A stretch of DNA of 64,000 bases from Azorinus chamasolen (taxonomy: Eukaryota; Mollusca; Bivalvia; Cardiida; Solecurtidae), in assembly GCA_963576725.1 (NCBI GenBank), contig OY755237.1, positions 59,945,873-60,009,872 on the forward strand, read 5' to 3'. A program made the translations under genes and the position numbers. The notes beneath the pieces are model-generated. The model did not search any database. It saw only the letters and a program-made list of their open reading frames with translations, and had not been told where the DNA came from. Shown in pieces: positions 32,641-43,764 of this stretch (position 1 is its first letter; every line of letters begins with the position of its first letter).

Positions 32641-33704
32641 GAGCAACAGCATATAAAAAATCAATAAAATTCTTGAAAGGAAATTCATTTCTGTTGGTGC
32701 AGCAACCTTGGTTCTCGTGAATAATTATACCATATCATCTCGTTGGTGGGCGTGAACCTCTTGTAAATTGAATATTGCTAGGTCAGCCTCGCAGCCGCTT
32801 TTGGATGGTAGAGGGGCTCCGAATGGGTCGACTTAAAGGCATTTCAAAGCTCCTTATATAAGTGACCCCCCTATATACACAGTATCCAGCTGGGTTCCTG
32901 CAGTTTCCAGTCAGGGTCCATAGCCATAAGAGATAAAGTTATGCAATTATACATTAATCCTCTGTGATGGTAGCCCGCCTTATCAATTTGTGTATCAGAT
33001 ACCTGACAGTCGGGTCCCAAAATACACCGCATGGGGTTAATGGGTCAACATTCCTTTCGAAATGCCTTTAACTGAATTTGTTTGGGGGCACAATGTTATT
33101 TCAGGCCCGCCAGTTGGCTGTGTTTTGCTATAAAGGTGCCATACTGCTATTTATGCGACACCACATATCATTAAGACATTTGTTTGTGCTTTGCTATAAA
33201 GGTGCCATACTGCTATTTTCCGGCGCCACATAACATTAGGATATTTAGTTAGAAAGACGGGACACCAGGCTTCATTCGGGTCCCAACGTTTTGTGCTATA
33301 TTGCTGGAGATGCTACCAGAGTGCTACTTTATGTGCTAGTTTGTGTTTAGTCTAAGTGCTTGATATTGGCATAGGGTTTCTGCTTAATAAATGTGCTATA
33401 ATTTTGGCCACTGTTTTTGCAGTCCTATTAGTAAAGAGTTTCGCTACGTTTTCAATATTCTGATAGCTTAGGATTGTGACAAAAGGAACATTTGTTAATC
33501 TATCTGGGGTTAACGCTAACTATTCGCCATGATTAAGTTAAATTAATAAAAGTAGGAAAATGATTTATAGATTTATTTGATGTATTAATGTACCTAATAT
33601 TGTGCAAACTCGTAGGAAATTGATTCCTACGGTTACTAGGAGAGAGAAAGAGGTTATCGCAGCCCGATTTCTTTCCTTTTGTTATAATTTGCACCCAAAC
33701 AAGT
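32641..33704. other. No gene seen; short tandem segment
   Basis: The module GCTATAAAGGTGCCATACTG plus CTATTT recurs at 33128 and 33193, followed by loosely similar 'tgctat' stretches to about 33340. No convincing ORF is present. Confidence 0.45.
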
Positions 33705-33860
33705 CTGTGAACTAGTCAGCTCCTTCTTTAAAACATTAACATTATACAATCTTCAAATAATTATTATATTATTTGATGCTTGTCACCAGAAATTACTTTG
33801 AATGAACATTGGAAATGTTTTTCTTCAAATAGTGAAATGTAACTCTAGGTCGAGGTGATT
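33705..33860 (-). pseudogene. Small Naiad RT fragment with UGA
   Basis: The minus strand reads ASNNIIII, UGA (33755-33753), RLYNVNVLKKELTSS, which is the RT fingers segment around the fourth UGA site. The flanks of the fragment are unrelated. Confidence 0.7.
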
Positions 33861-33970
33861 AAAACTAGTAATTTTATTCAATCAATTAGATTACGTTTCA
33901 CAACGACACTTTGACACAGGAGTGTTTGGCTGTAGTTGAAACTGTAGAATAATATCTATATTATTTCATA

Positions 33971-34042
33971 AGCAAACAGAGAAGAACCTGATCATACAGC
34001 TCCTATAGGAGTTGTCTGATCTGTTTCTACTCTGTTTGCAAA
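33971..34042. repeat. Short foldback repeat
   Basis: AGCAAACAGAGAAGAACCTG ... ACAGCTCCTATAGGAGTTGT ... TCTACTCTGTTTGC folds on itself. It is the leftmost recognisable member of a family otherwise concentrated at 42-61 kb. Confidence 0.7.
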
Positions 34043-34303
34043 TGCTTATTCCTGAAGGAAATGGTTAATATTTGTCCATGGCATTATTAATTTCCTATTC
34101 AAGTACCGGACCGGGAATCGTCTATTTGCCGTAAAGGGTTAACATATACTTTTACAAAATATATCATATTGCTATAGGAATAGTTTCTGGACATGAACTA
34201 AGTATCGGTTCGTTCTACAATGTAAATTGTTCTCTTCTGACATTCTCAGTTGGAGTACACTATTTCATAAGAAGAATAAGCTTACTTTCGACTGTACATC
34301 TGT

Positions 34304-35118
34304 TTCTCTAAATTTTACTATCGAAATCTCTCGCTTATTGGCAAGTACAAATGTAATCTCAAGGTACTTTTGCGACACGGTATTTCACATCCTGAATTTT
34401 ATGGTGATGTGATTTACAAACTTCGTAGAATTATTGGACATACCCATTTTCTCACTTTGTTCATCAAATATATAAAACAATTCATTAAAAAGGGATATGA
34501 TCCTGTATTATTACAACATACTGCATGTTTGGTTGTGAACCCTTTTACAGTTGGCAATCACGCTGGCCTCTTTGCATGTACGCCGACAAGAAAGGTTTAG
34601 TACTCTATGAAGGCGACCTCTTAAATCCAGAAATGGAAGGAGAACGTCGGATATCTGTACTATTTCATTTTTGTCGTACCCTTTATTACTTTTCTACAGT
34701 TACTCTGTTTGCAGCTCAATCATTGAGTACACTAGCGATAGGTGGATACAGTATGTTCAATTAAATGTTTTTTTGTTATACATGCACTTTACCACTGTAT
34801 TTGCTGTCGCGGTTGTTGTAGATTAGTCGGAGAGGGGGTACGTTTATTTACACTGTTTGTCTTTTAGGATGGGGATGGAATAAGGGTGAGGTTGGGCGCC
34901 CATAAACCGGTTTAAACCCCCGGTGACTTTTGTCACTGACCGTTCCAAGGCGGTACTTCCATCTTCCTCCTATTGAATGTTTGTTTTGTCTTTGTGCGTC
35001 TCTTGTTGTTTTTTCTACCCATGTACATTTGCTGTTTCCTTGTGTTGCTGTTCGGGCGAGTGTTTGTTCTGTATGTGGTATTTCCTGCATGACTCATTTT
35101 TGTACTTTGATCGGTATT
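34304..35118 (+). mobile_element. Inverted 5'-truncated Naiad (copy 7)
   Basis: Nearly identical to the 3' portion of copy 3 (28230-27420) but on the plus strand, making roughly 800-bp inverted arms about 6 kb apart. It encodes RT from YRNLSLIG-like sequence through KKGYDPVLLQHTACLVVNPF to TAG (34598-34600), then the 3' UTR to ATTTTTGTACTTT. Only isolated substitutions separate the arms. Confidence 0.8.
34607..34651 (+). promoter_or_regulatory. SECIS-like element of Naiad copy 7
   Basis: Base-for-base the copy-3 structure: ATGA 34607-34610, 12-nt arms 34611-34622 and 34638-34649, GA 34650-34651. Confidence 0.75.
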
Positions 35119-35599
35119 CACAATACTGAAGAAGACTGCGATACAGTCGAAACTTCCAAAGACATTTAGTTAGTTTTTTCTTCTGAGTTATGAAATGTTA
35201 TATTACAATCGATTCATAATGACATCTAATGAACTGTATAAGTCTGTGTAGTTATCGAAGGCTACACGTACTGATCATCCAGTCTTTGCCAAAACGATCT
35301 GGAAAAGGACACTGAGGGCAGTTCAATCTTGTTACAAACATTCTTTGTAGTTTTCCAGCAGTTGTACCATATGCGAAAGTTGCTCATTTGGACAGTTAGG
35401 GACGACACAATGAGATTAATTAGCACTTCTTTCATCATGTTAATATGTATAACAATTGTTACGAGATGATCCCACAGGTTACAAAATGACCATGGAAATG
35501 GTTACACAATCACAAGAGTTGTCCGGTTACGAAATGGCAAGGTATCAAGATGACTAGTTCCCATAAAAACTACATCCCGCTATGTCTGAACAAGCACAT

Positions 35600-37510
35600 A
35601 GGGGTTTCGTTCAAGAAAATCGCACATTTCAGAGTACTATGGACTGCTAGAAGTTCGAGATCGTTGGTAATGACTCCTTCACCGACCAGGCCCTGAGGTT
35701 AGAAGGTCTAGAGGCTCCAAATGGGTTTCCCGGCACTTGTTGTTGGCATCCGATATCAGAACAATTCTAGATTTGGAGGCGCAATCAATAATCCCGGAGG
35801 AAAAGATACTTTGTCCACCGCTATAGAGCAGGAAACGTTGCGACAGGGCGTCTGCCTGAGGGGGGCACTGAGAAAGCAATCATCACTGGACGCAAGTGGA
35901 GCTTGTGTAGAAAAACAAAGTCCGCTACTAAAAGAAGTACTCCCAAATAAGGGACAGACGAGATCGGGCTGAGCAGCGGTTCCTAAGGCCAAAAAGAGAC
36001 AACAGGTGTAAGATATCCGCCACTCTAGTTGGGAGATCCCTGTCGTGTTGGAGTCCGAAAGGAAAATCAGCTGGCGACTGAGCTTAACAAACTGCCAAAC
36101 GTTGCTGAATCAGACTGATTCCACTCTGCTACGACTCCCATGAGCTCAGTGAAGACACTGGACCTTGTATGTTCGCATGATCCGCCAATTGAATAAGGGG
36201 TCCCCAGAGAACGGAAGCTGACGAATCCGAAGTATAATACAGCTTTTTCTTACATTAGAAGTGGTTCGAGCATTCCGAATGAAACTCGTATTGAATCAAA
36301 TTGAGTAAGAAAGCAGCCACGTGAATGCAAGGTCGGATTAAGGGCAAATCCCTAAAACAGATGCATAGCAGGCACAGAACCCCTAGGCTGAGTATAGAAG
36401 GGACCCTAAGAAGCCTGCCCCCTGGGCCGGGGACAGGGATTTGTCCTAACCGGCTCTTGGCCGGGTCCCACTAAGGAAAAGAAGAGGGTCTAGTTATCCT
36501 GCGTTTCTTCCCCAGAGCTTAGGGATCTCGTAAGAGGCTTGCTTATAGCAGCAAAAACCTTAGGGATCTTCCTGGAACCAGACCAGAAACGGCAGAATTC
36601 CTGGAAGAAGCCCTGTCTACCAGCTTTTTCTCCTAGTAAGGTTCGGAGATGAAGGGAGAAACTCGCAGTTCGTCTTACAACGTATACTGCAGCTGGCGGA
36701 ATGTGTCACAGAGCCAACGGAGACCCAAAGTCAGTAGACTGAAACAAACGACCCGACTGTTACGAAAGGAGCTCGTAACAAAGGAGGACGGAACCTTTGA
36801 AACAAGTTTAATCGAAATGGCCGCTAAAATGAGGTCGAACAAAGGGACGAGCTAAATCTGTTGGCAGCTCCCAAGACGCAAAATGGAAAGAATAACCGTG
36901 GGAGAGGAGCCTTCATAGCCGTCCTATGGTTGTCTGAATCCGCAGTAGACCAGTCCAACAACCTTCGATAGTAGGAAAAGGAAGTCAGATCCCTAAGAGA
37001 GGCCTAGGGAGCTTAAAGTCCGACATCGTTAGCAGCCGAGCCCCCCAACTGCCGGTCTGGCACGAAAATATTCATCCAGGACCAGTAAGCGGGAAAGGAG
37101 TCCTCTGTAAGGGAAAGAGACTCTCTAAACTATGGCAAAGTAAGGGAGGTCCCCTTTCTCGGATGCACTAGCACGAAAGATAGAGGACCATTGGAAAGGC
37201 TTCTGTTTAGTGTTTTCCTCAGCCACTGGATTTTGCCAATAGGTTGCGTTAACGTCTAATTTCGAAAACCAAACGTTCCAAGAAAAAGTGTCCAAGCACT
37301 CCTCTAGGAAATACACCCATTCACTGTAACATTGTTCAGTGCTCGAAAATCCAAACACCAACGCACCGATCCGTCGCGCTTTCTGATTAGAACAGGAGGT
37401 GATGCCCAATCGGAGAAGGAGGGCCTAATTACTTTGGCATCCAACATTTGTTGCAAATGAGCTTCTTCTTCCTTGACAAAGCAAGTTGGAGTCCTACGCA
37501 TATTTTGGTT
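35600..37510 (-). pseudogene. Decayed Gypsy-type LTR retrotransposon pol
   Basis: Minus-strand 37501-37304 gives EEEAHLQQMLDAKVIRPSFS, WASPPVLIRKRDGSVRWCLD, FRALN, the start of a Gypsy RT. 37290-37160 gives KLDVNATYWQNPVAEEN, equivalent to the LDL/D-x-x-SGYWQIPV motif, with frameshifts. At 35840-35879 ADALSQR resembles the ADALSR segment after RNase H. Stops throughout show it is dead. No LTRs were delimited, and 35120-35600 shows nothing else. Confidence 0.6.
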
Positions 37511-37574
37511 AATAAGTTTGAATCTCTAGTATCCATATTGTATTTCATTTCCGAAATAAGCCCCCGTAGGTCCC

Positions 37575-38910
37575 GTGGACTGGATCTAATGAACTTAGGA
37601 ATTATAGGCCTCTACCAAATTTGCCATTTGTCTCCAAAGTGTTAGAAAATGTGGTTGACAAACGCATCGACTCGCACTTGACCTCGAACAATCTACACGA
37701 GCACCATCAGTCGGTGTACCGAAAGCATAATTCAATGGAGACTGCTCTTCTGAAAGTTCAAAAGTATGCTTTCCTTCAATCCCTGGATAAAAAACAAAAG
37801 TACCGTTCTGGTGATGCCGGACTAATCAGCTGCATTTGATACTATCGGTCATGAAACATCGCTAAAATACCTGGAAAAAGATTTCAAAATCGTTGGAAAA
37901 CCTCTTGAGTGGATGACCTCCTATCTGATCGACCGCTATCAAATAGTCTCAGTAGATGGATAATTGTCCACCCAGTTAACATGAAATACAGCGTGCCACA
38001 GGGATCGGTCCTAGGGCCAAAACACTACATAATGTACACATAACCTGTCGGCACAATCTGAAGAAACCACGTGCTTGACACCATTTTTATGCAGATGACT
38101 CACTGTTATACCTGCCATTTAAGGACAAGGACATTTTCTGTCAACAAGAAGCTTTATCGCGAGTTGAGGTCTGTCTCAAAGAAATAGTCTCTTGGATGCA
38201 CTAGAACATGCTGAAACTCAATACTGACAAAACTGAGGTGATCATGATCCACACAAAAACACAAAAGTACCTTTACAGATTTATGTAAAAGTAGGACCCT
38301 CTAAAATCAAACAATCGCTGTGTGTAAAGAATCTTGAAGCATGTGGCTCGATAAAAAAAATGGATATGTCATCGCACATCAATTCCGTGTAGGTCTAGTT
38401 ACGCACAACCTCGACAAATATGCCATATATGACAATACCTCTCATCTAATGCTACTATGAATATGGTGAACTCTCTTGTTACATAAAATAGAGTATTGCA
38501 ACTCATTGCTACTTGGAATTTCAAAAACCACACTGCGGAAACTTCAAAAGATGCAAAACACAGTACCCGCATCATAACCAGGACTCCTCGATATAATCAT
38601 ATCTCGCCAATTTTGAAGTGAATTCACAATTCTGACACTTACATACAAAGTCATGCACAAACAATCCCCAACGTACATTGTCGACATGCTTGACATGCAC
38701 GGGCCTGGAAGAGAATTAAGGTCAGCAAGTAGTTCCTTGTCTTTGGTTGTACCAAGAAGTCGTATGATGAAATACGATGAGAGTAGTTTCATGCATGCAG
38801 CTCCAAAACTTTGGAATGCTCTACCATCAGGCATTAAAGACGCAACTAATTAGCTTCTTTTAAAAGATGTCTGAAAACGCATTTCTTCAACATTTATTAC
38901 TAAAACAGTT
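37575..38910 (+). pseudogene. Decayed CR1/L2-type RT copy
   Basis: It parallels the LINE RT at 22680-24040 in order: LPFVSKVLENVVDKRIDSHL, YRKHNSMETALLKVQ, GATCGGTCCT (QGSVLG), a TATGCAGATGAC segment and ELRSASSSLSLVVP ... KLWNALPSGI. Many indels and stops are present. The upstream end abuts the Gypsy relic. Confidence 0.8.
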
Positions 38911-39034
38911 TAGGAAACGTAGCAAATAATAACCAACACGAGACAATTGGTCTGATATTATTCCTTTGTCATTTTGCTTATGGGCTTTGACGTAGGAACA
39001 GTATACGGAATAACCTTTTTTAGCTCCATGTTAG

Positions 39035-39480
39035 GTTCCAATAAAAGAGTTTTAACTCCCTGTATAATATGTGGATATATCCTATTACAACTCTGTTAAA
39101 ACAGTAATGGACGAATGTAATGATAAGGGTATCGTTTGTGTACGATATACCCTATTACAGCTCCGTTAAAATAATTATGGAGGAATGTAGCTAAACAAAA
39201 AGGTTATCACTTGTGTATAGACTCGTTGCCACAGTGTTTTGTTTAACTCCCTGAATAATCTTTGATTATACCCTATAAAATAATTATTGAGGAATGTAGC
39301 AAAAGAGCTTTAATATCCTTTGTGTACGATATAGTATATCGTACACAAAGCATAACCCTTTTTATTACAACTCCGTTAAAATAAGTACAGAGCAATGTAG
39401 CAAAAAAGGGTTATCCTTTGTGTACCGACTCGTTGCAACAGTTGGTCGCATAGTGTTTGTTTAGAGAGGGTTACATACTG
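39035..39480. repeat. Tandem repeat 3' of the decayed LINE
   Basis: Units share CTATTACAACTCTGTTAAAA, AGGAATGTAGCAAAA and GGTTATCCTTTGTGTACGA, with a period of about 110-120 bp. Part of the array is inverted at 39318-39350. Confidence 0.65.
39318..39350. repeat. Perfect 33-bp palindrome
   Basis: CTTTGTGTACGATATA, one central G, then the exact reverse complement. It marks a head-to-head flip inside the tandem array. Confidence 0.85.
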
Positions 39481-39679
39481 GTTGTATATAACAGTTGTTC
39501 ATTTGTATGTTGTATTGCATTGTATAGTTTATATGCATGAACTATAAATTGACTTATTATGTTACCCCATTACTCTATATACGTATTGTTTGTAGAATTG
39601 CATGCATAACATACGGCCAAATCAGTTGGTTCTGGGTCATATCTATGTGACACTGTAATAATAATAATGATAACTCAAA

Positions 39680-41580
39680 TTCGTCTTTTGTGAAAACATC
39701 CTGAAAGTTGTTATTCAGGTTTTAGTGACTTCAGTTTTGGATTCAGTTTGAGTCAAATTTACTCTTGATCTATCCACCATACCTTGTAACCGATCTGGAA
39801 GAGAAATTCACCATCTCCTTATTGTACTGTACAAGCTCTCCTCTCAAATCCAAGTTCATCAGGTATTGGGTTAACAGCATGTACTACAACTTTTTTGCAA
39901 CTGTCTGACCCATCCCATGTAATTTCATTAGGGAAGCTTCAGGAGCAATATTGATAAAATCTTATCCATTTTGAGGAAGTAGAAATAAATTGGAAATAAA
40001 TATTGTTTTAAAAGAGAAAACTTTTTCAGAACCTTCACAGACTCAAAACACCATTAAATCTAACCGAAGTGAATAGGATCCATTCATGCTCTGAAAACAA
40101 GGCAGGATCTAGGGTAACAACCAACCCCTACAAAAAAGCAAATGAAATGACTCGGACAGGTCAAAATTTCTAGTGCTACCTAATTCATAAATTAAATTAT
40201 TGTCAAAAGTCAAAACAATGCTTTTACGGACGGTGCAGAAAAACAGCACAGTATTATCGCCACGTGAAATGAGCAATATAAGAAATATTAACTTGTATTA
40301 TTTGCCGTTGCAAATAAGACAAAATTGCCGAATACACACTTCCTTTATATACAGACGATTAGTTGTATTCGACTGAGCTTTTTCTTGCTATTCCGTCACA
40401 TGAACTTCTCCAAGCCACTGAATTCAACCAATCAAATTATAGTTTATGAATTAACTTTACATTGCGTTACTCAACAATCTCAACGGTCTTCATCCCGTGT
40501 TGCATGATTTTTTTCGATGCTCAACGTGTATTATATTCGGCTGGGAATTGCTTTCGTTGCTTATTGATACAGGCCCAGTCGAATACGGCTATGACAAATG
40601 GTGCTAAATACAAGCGCCGAATACATGCAGAAATGCTGCAAGAATGTCCCTGCAGAAATGCGAGAGAAGTACACCCGGACAAACAGCGATTGCTCGCAGA
40701 GCTAATATAGTAAAATTAGATTATTAAAATCTTGTAAAACGACTCATATTCCGAGGGATGTTTATAGGCTCGTTTCTGTGACCGGAGGGAGGGATGTTTG
40801 TTTATTACCCTGAGTCTCCGGGTGACGCATACGCAATGGCGATAGACATTCGCCCCCCAGTTTCCCAAGCCACAGTAAAACCCAATTTTACTACACCGCG
40901 AGTGTCGATGACGCCAACGGGTGGATGAGGGCTTGAAATAGACGCATTCTTAGATTCTTAGAGACAGGTGTATCAGGCAATTCTTTTCTTTTGGTCTTGG
41001 TCTTGGGGGACCCGATAGAGGGGTTAGACCTGGAGGCAGTAAGAGACAGGCGAGATGAATATTTGAGTCTCTTAGTCGCCAACTCTCAAGTCTCTTCTGT
41101 CCAAAGGGACGAGACTGGAAACTTTGAAGAGCGCGAGCATCCGCATCAGGTGAGACAACAAGTAATTGCATCATTGTAATAATTATACATTATTCATATG
41201 ACGTGCATTAACAATGTACATTTAAATGTTGAAATATAAACCAAATTTGTAAGAATTTAACAGAATCAGTTTCTGCAAAGTCCTTATGATGCTCTAAATG
41301 GAATGTTTTACATATTTGCGGGTGTTTTTATTTGTTTATCTTTTTTTATCATATTTTTGTCGGGGGGATTTAAGTCTCTAGATGGGGGTTATAGCATTTA
41401 AAAGCATTGTTATAGGAAAAAATAATTAAAATTCTATTGGTGGTACTCCTTATTTGGACTGTTATTCCTCCCCACCTCCATCCAGGGAGATTTTCCTGGA
41501 AAATCCCTGAGAAATAGACTGACTGACCGAAATAAATGGGGATATAGTTAAGTTAAATGTGTACAGTAAATACTTATGTA
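39680..41580. other. No gene identified
   Basis: Short ORFs are present on both strands (for example plus 40462-40710 and 40991-41179, minus 40891-41082) without recognisable domains or splice patterns I could trust. Confidence 0.4.
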
Positions 41581-41586
41581 ACAAAC

Positions 41587-41788
41587 CTTTAGAGGAATGG
41601 TACTCTTTGTGTTCAACACCTTTAACCAGAAATTCTGTTTCCAAGCTAACACAGCTTCTTTCACTACATCTGAACTGTTGCTTGCAACATCTTGCAGTAG
41701 GCCGAGGTTTTCATTTGTGTCCAAGAAAGCTATGATTCCAGCAAGGATAGGTACAATTTTTGCCTCCAGGGTTTGGATACAAGCACGC
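41587..41788 (-). CDS. Exon of a probable RNF213-like E3 ligase gene
   Basis: The acceptor TTTGCATTCAAAG precedes 41788 and the donor CTAAAG|GTTTGT follows 41587. The 202-bp exon takes a split codon (AG+G, Arg) from the exon at 42524-42677 and ends in phase 0. It encodes CIQTLEAKIVPILAGIIAFL, DTNENLGLLQ and WKQNFWLKVL. The pattern P-x-LA-x-I-A-x-LD-x-N-x-NL-x-LL after a GTFR segment is what I recall of RNF213/mysterin, a giant AAA+ E3 ligase. The family assignment is from memory; the exon itself is well supported. Confidence 0.7.
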
Positions 41789-42007
41789 CTTTGAATGCAA
41801 AACATGTCAATATGCTAAAGCTTTAATATTTAACCCTTTCCCTCAAGAATATCAATGTATAAAGTAATGCATGTATGAATAGTCCATAACCTTTACTCCA
41901 TGAATGTTCAAGCAAGAAATAAGGACAGCATGAATATTAATTTGGTTAAATGTTATAATACATGGACACAGAAATCACTGTAGAATCATACCTATATATT
42001 ATATTAT

Positions 42008-42083
42008 AAGCAAATGGAGCAGAGCCTGATCAGATGGCTACCACAGGAGCTGTCTGATCTGGGTCTACTCTATTTTACAAAGG
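42008..42083. repeat. Short foldback repeat
   Basis: AGCAAATGGAGCAGAGCCTG ATCAGATGGC pairs across a short centre with GAGCTGTCTGATCTGGGTCT ACTC. It is about 75 nt, with no ORF and no obvious target duplication. Confidence 0.75.
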
Positions 42084-42523
42084 CGAAGAAAGGCATATTT
42101 ATGGAATAAAGGGTAAAAATGTCCGCCATGGCCAAATCAATTTGTCCATTTGCTATTACCTCTATAACAATTAATATGTCATTATTTCTTACATGAATAT
42201 TCATGGAGTAAAGGGTTAAGAAAAAGCATTGCATAAGTAAACAATGGACAGTCTGTAATATATAGGTACACACACATATCTGATCAAACAGCTCCCACAG
42301 ATACACTTAGATCTGGATCAGTTTTGTTTGCAAACACGTCGAAAGGTGTCTCTATGAAAGTTTAGTATTTAATCAAACAATACGAAGCTGATAGAAGGCA
42401 ATTGCAACCGTTCTGTTCCATTTATTACGATTTGGTCTAAAATTAATACCTATGTTGTTTATCATGAAAGCAGATTTTCATGTCTTAAACCATCCAAATA
42501 AAAAGAAAGACTTGCAGCCTTAC

Positions 42524-42677
42524 CTGAATGTTCCTGCTTTGTGAATGTTCTCAGATTTAGCAGCTTCGTTCACAAGCCAATGGGTGGCCATATAACCCCC
42601 ATGGGTCAGCATCTCCTTGTCCTTCAGTAGACTGGCAATCAGCTTACAGACCCCCTGTAGGAAGCTCTGTTCACCAC
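42524..42677 (-). CDS. Exon of a probable RNF213-like E3 ligase gene
   Basis: It is bounded by the acceptor TTACTATTTAG and donor ATTCAG|GTAAGG. It completes a GGT codon begun by the exon at 48353-48497 (phase 1) and passes two bases to the exon at 41587-41788. It encodes GEQSFLQGVCKLIASLLKDK, EMLTHGGYMATHWLVNEAAK and IHKAGTFR. The helical, charge-rich character and the AGTFR end fit the RNF213 E3 region. Confidence 0.7.
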
Positions 42678-42730
42678 CTAAATAGTAAAGAAGGTTTAAG
42701 CCTGTACTCAATAAGTTTTCCTTTCTTAGT

Positions 42731-42803
42731 GTTTGCAAACAGAGTAGACCCAGATTAGACAGCTCATATCGGAACCGTCTGATCAGGGTCTGCTGTGTTT
42801 GCT
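42731..42803. repeat. Short foldback repeat
   Basis: TTTGCAAACAGAGTAGACCC AGATTAGACAGC ... GTCTGATCAGGGTCTGCTGT GTTTGC, the same family as at 42008. It lies just outside the exon at 42524-42677. Confidence 0.75.
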
Positions 42804-43115
42804 TTTATAGATAATATAGATATAATTCTACGAATTCTGTCATTCCCTTAGTCGTAGTGCCATTATAAAAAAACAATTAATATTCATGGAATCATGATTT
42901 CTATTCACGGAGTAAAGACTTTAAACAAGAGATATCATCGTCTATCATAAGTAAATTGTGGGTGCATATACTAGTACATATTATAATGCGTAGTCAGAAC
43001 ATTCACATAGTATATACAGTAAACCATGTCTTAAGCGGTCATCAAAAAGAGACGCTCTAACTATATATCTATAAGGCAGGTGGTAGCTTAATGCAGATTA
43101 AAATTAGATGTTTTT

Positions 43116-43315
43116 NNNNNNNNNNNNNNNNNNNNNNNNNNNNNNNNNNNNNNNNNNNNNNNNNNNNNNNNNNNNNNNNNNNNNNNNNNNNNNNNNNNNN
43201 NNNNNNNNNNNNNNNNNNNNNNNNNNNNNNNNNNNNNNNNNNNNNNNNNNNNNNNNNNNNNNNNNNNNNNNNNNNNNNNNNNNNNNNNNNNNNNNNNNNN
43301 NNNNNNNNNNNNNNN
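43116..43315. other. Assembly gap (200 N)
   Basis: Exactly 200 consecutive N, probably a placeholder of unknown true size, inside the intron between the exons at 42.6 and 48.4 kb. Confidence 0.98.
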
Positions 43316-43764
43316 ACCTGCTGTGGAATCTGCTGACTTTGTCGCAAAGATGGGAGAATATACATACTCACCAAGACTACCACATGAATCGGCTTAGGAC
43401 AGTGATCTCAGAAGCTCTGAAGCCTTAAGCTAAGGTCCCACTAACGGCCATGAGAAAAGTGAAAGCCCTAGGTGTAATACCACTCATTGAGAGGCCATAA
43501 GACGACCTAAAGAACGTAGATTGTGAAAGAGCGCAGATAAAATGAATTAAAGTTTATAGAGCTATTCTTCTAGCCCAAATGATCTCACCCTAAGGAGCAT
43601 GATTGAAAAATGTTCTGGAAGTATACAATGATCTGAGTTCATTTAGATAGAGATGTAAACGCGGAGTCCGATGTGAAGTTGGACAGTGGACTATCGATCA
43701 AAGTTTGGGGTTTTTTGAAAGGTCTATTGGTCATTTAGTTACGCTTGTATATTTGAAGAAACAA

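Noticed and set aside
34923..34936. GTGAC-TTTT-GTCAC hairpin in Naiad 3' UTRs as the SECIS
   Set aside because: The stem is too short, lacks an apical AA and has no ATGA/GA quartet. The 45-nt structure just after the stop fits far better.
35126..35153. Hammerhead-ribozyme-like core CTGAAGA - GACTG/CAGTC - GAAAC next to Naiad copy 7
   Set aside because: An extra A separates the first box from the stem, and I cannot find stems I and III or a cleavage triplet. Naiads are also reported to lack canonical hammerheads. A covariance-model search would settle it.
43091..43428. ORFs reading through the N block
   Set aside because: Artefacts of translating an assembly gap.
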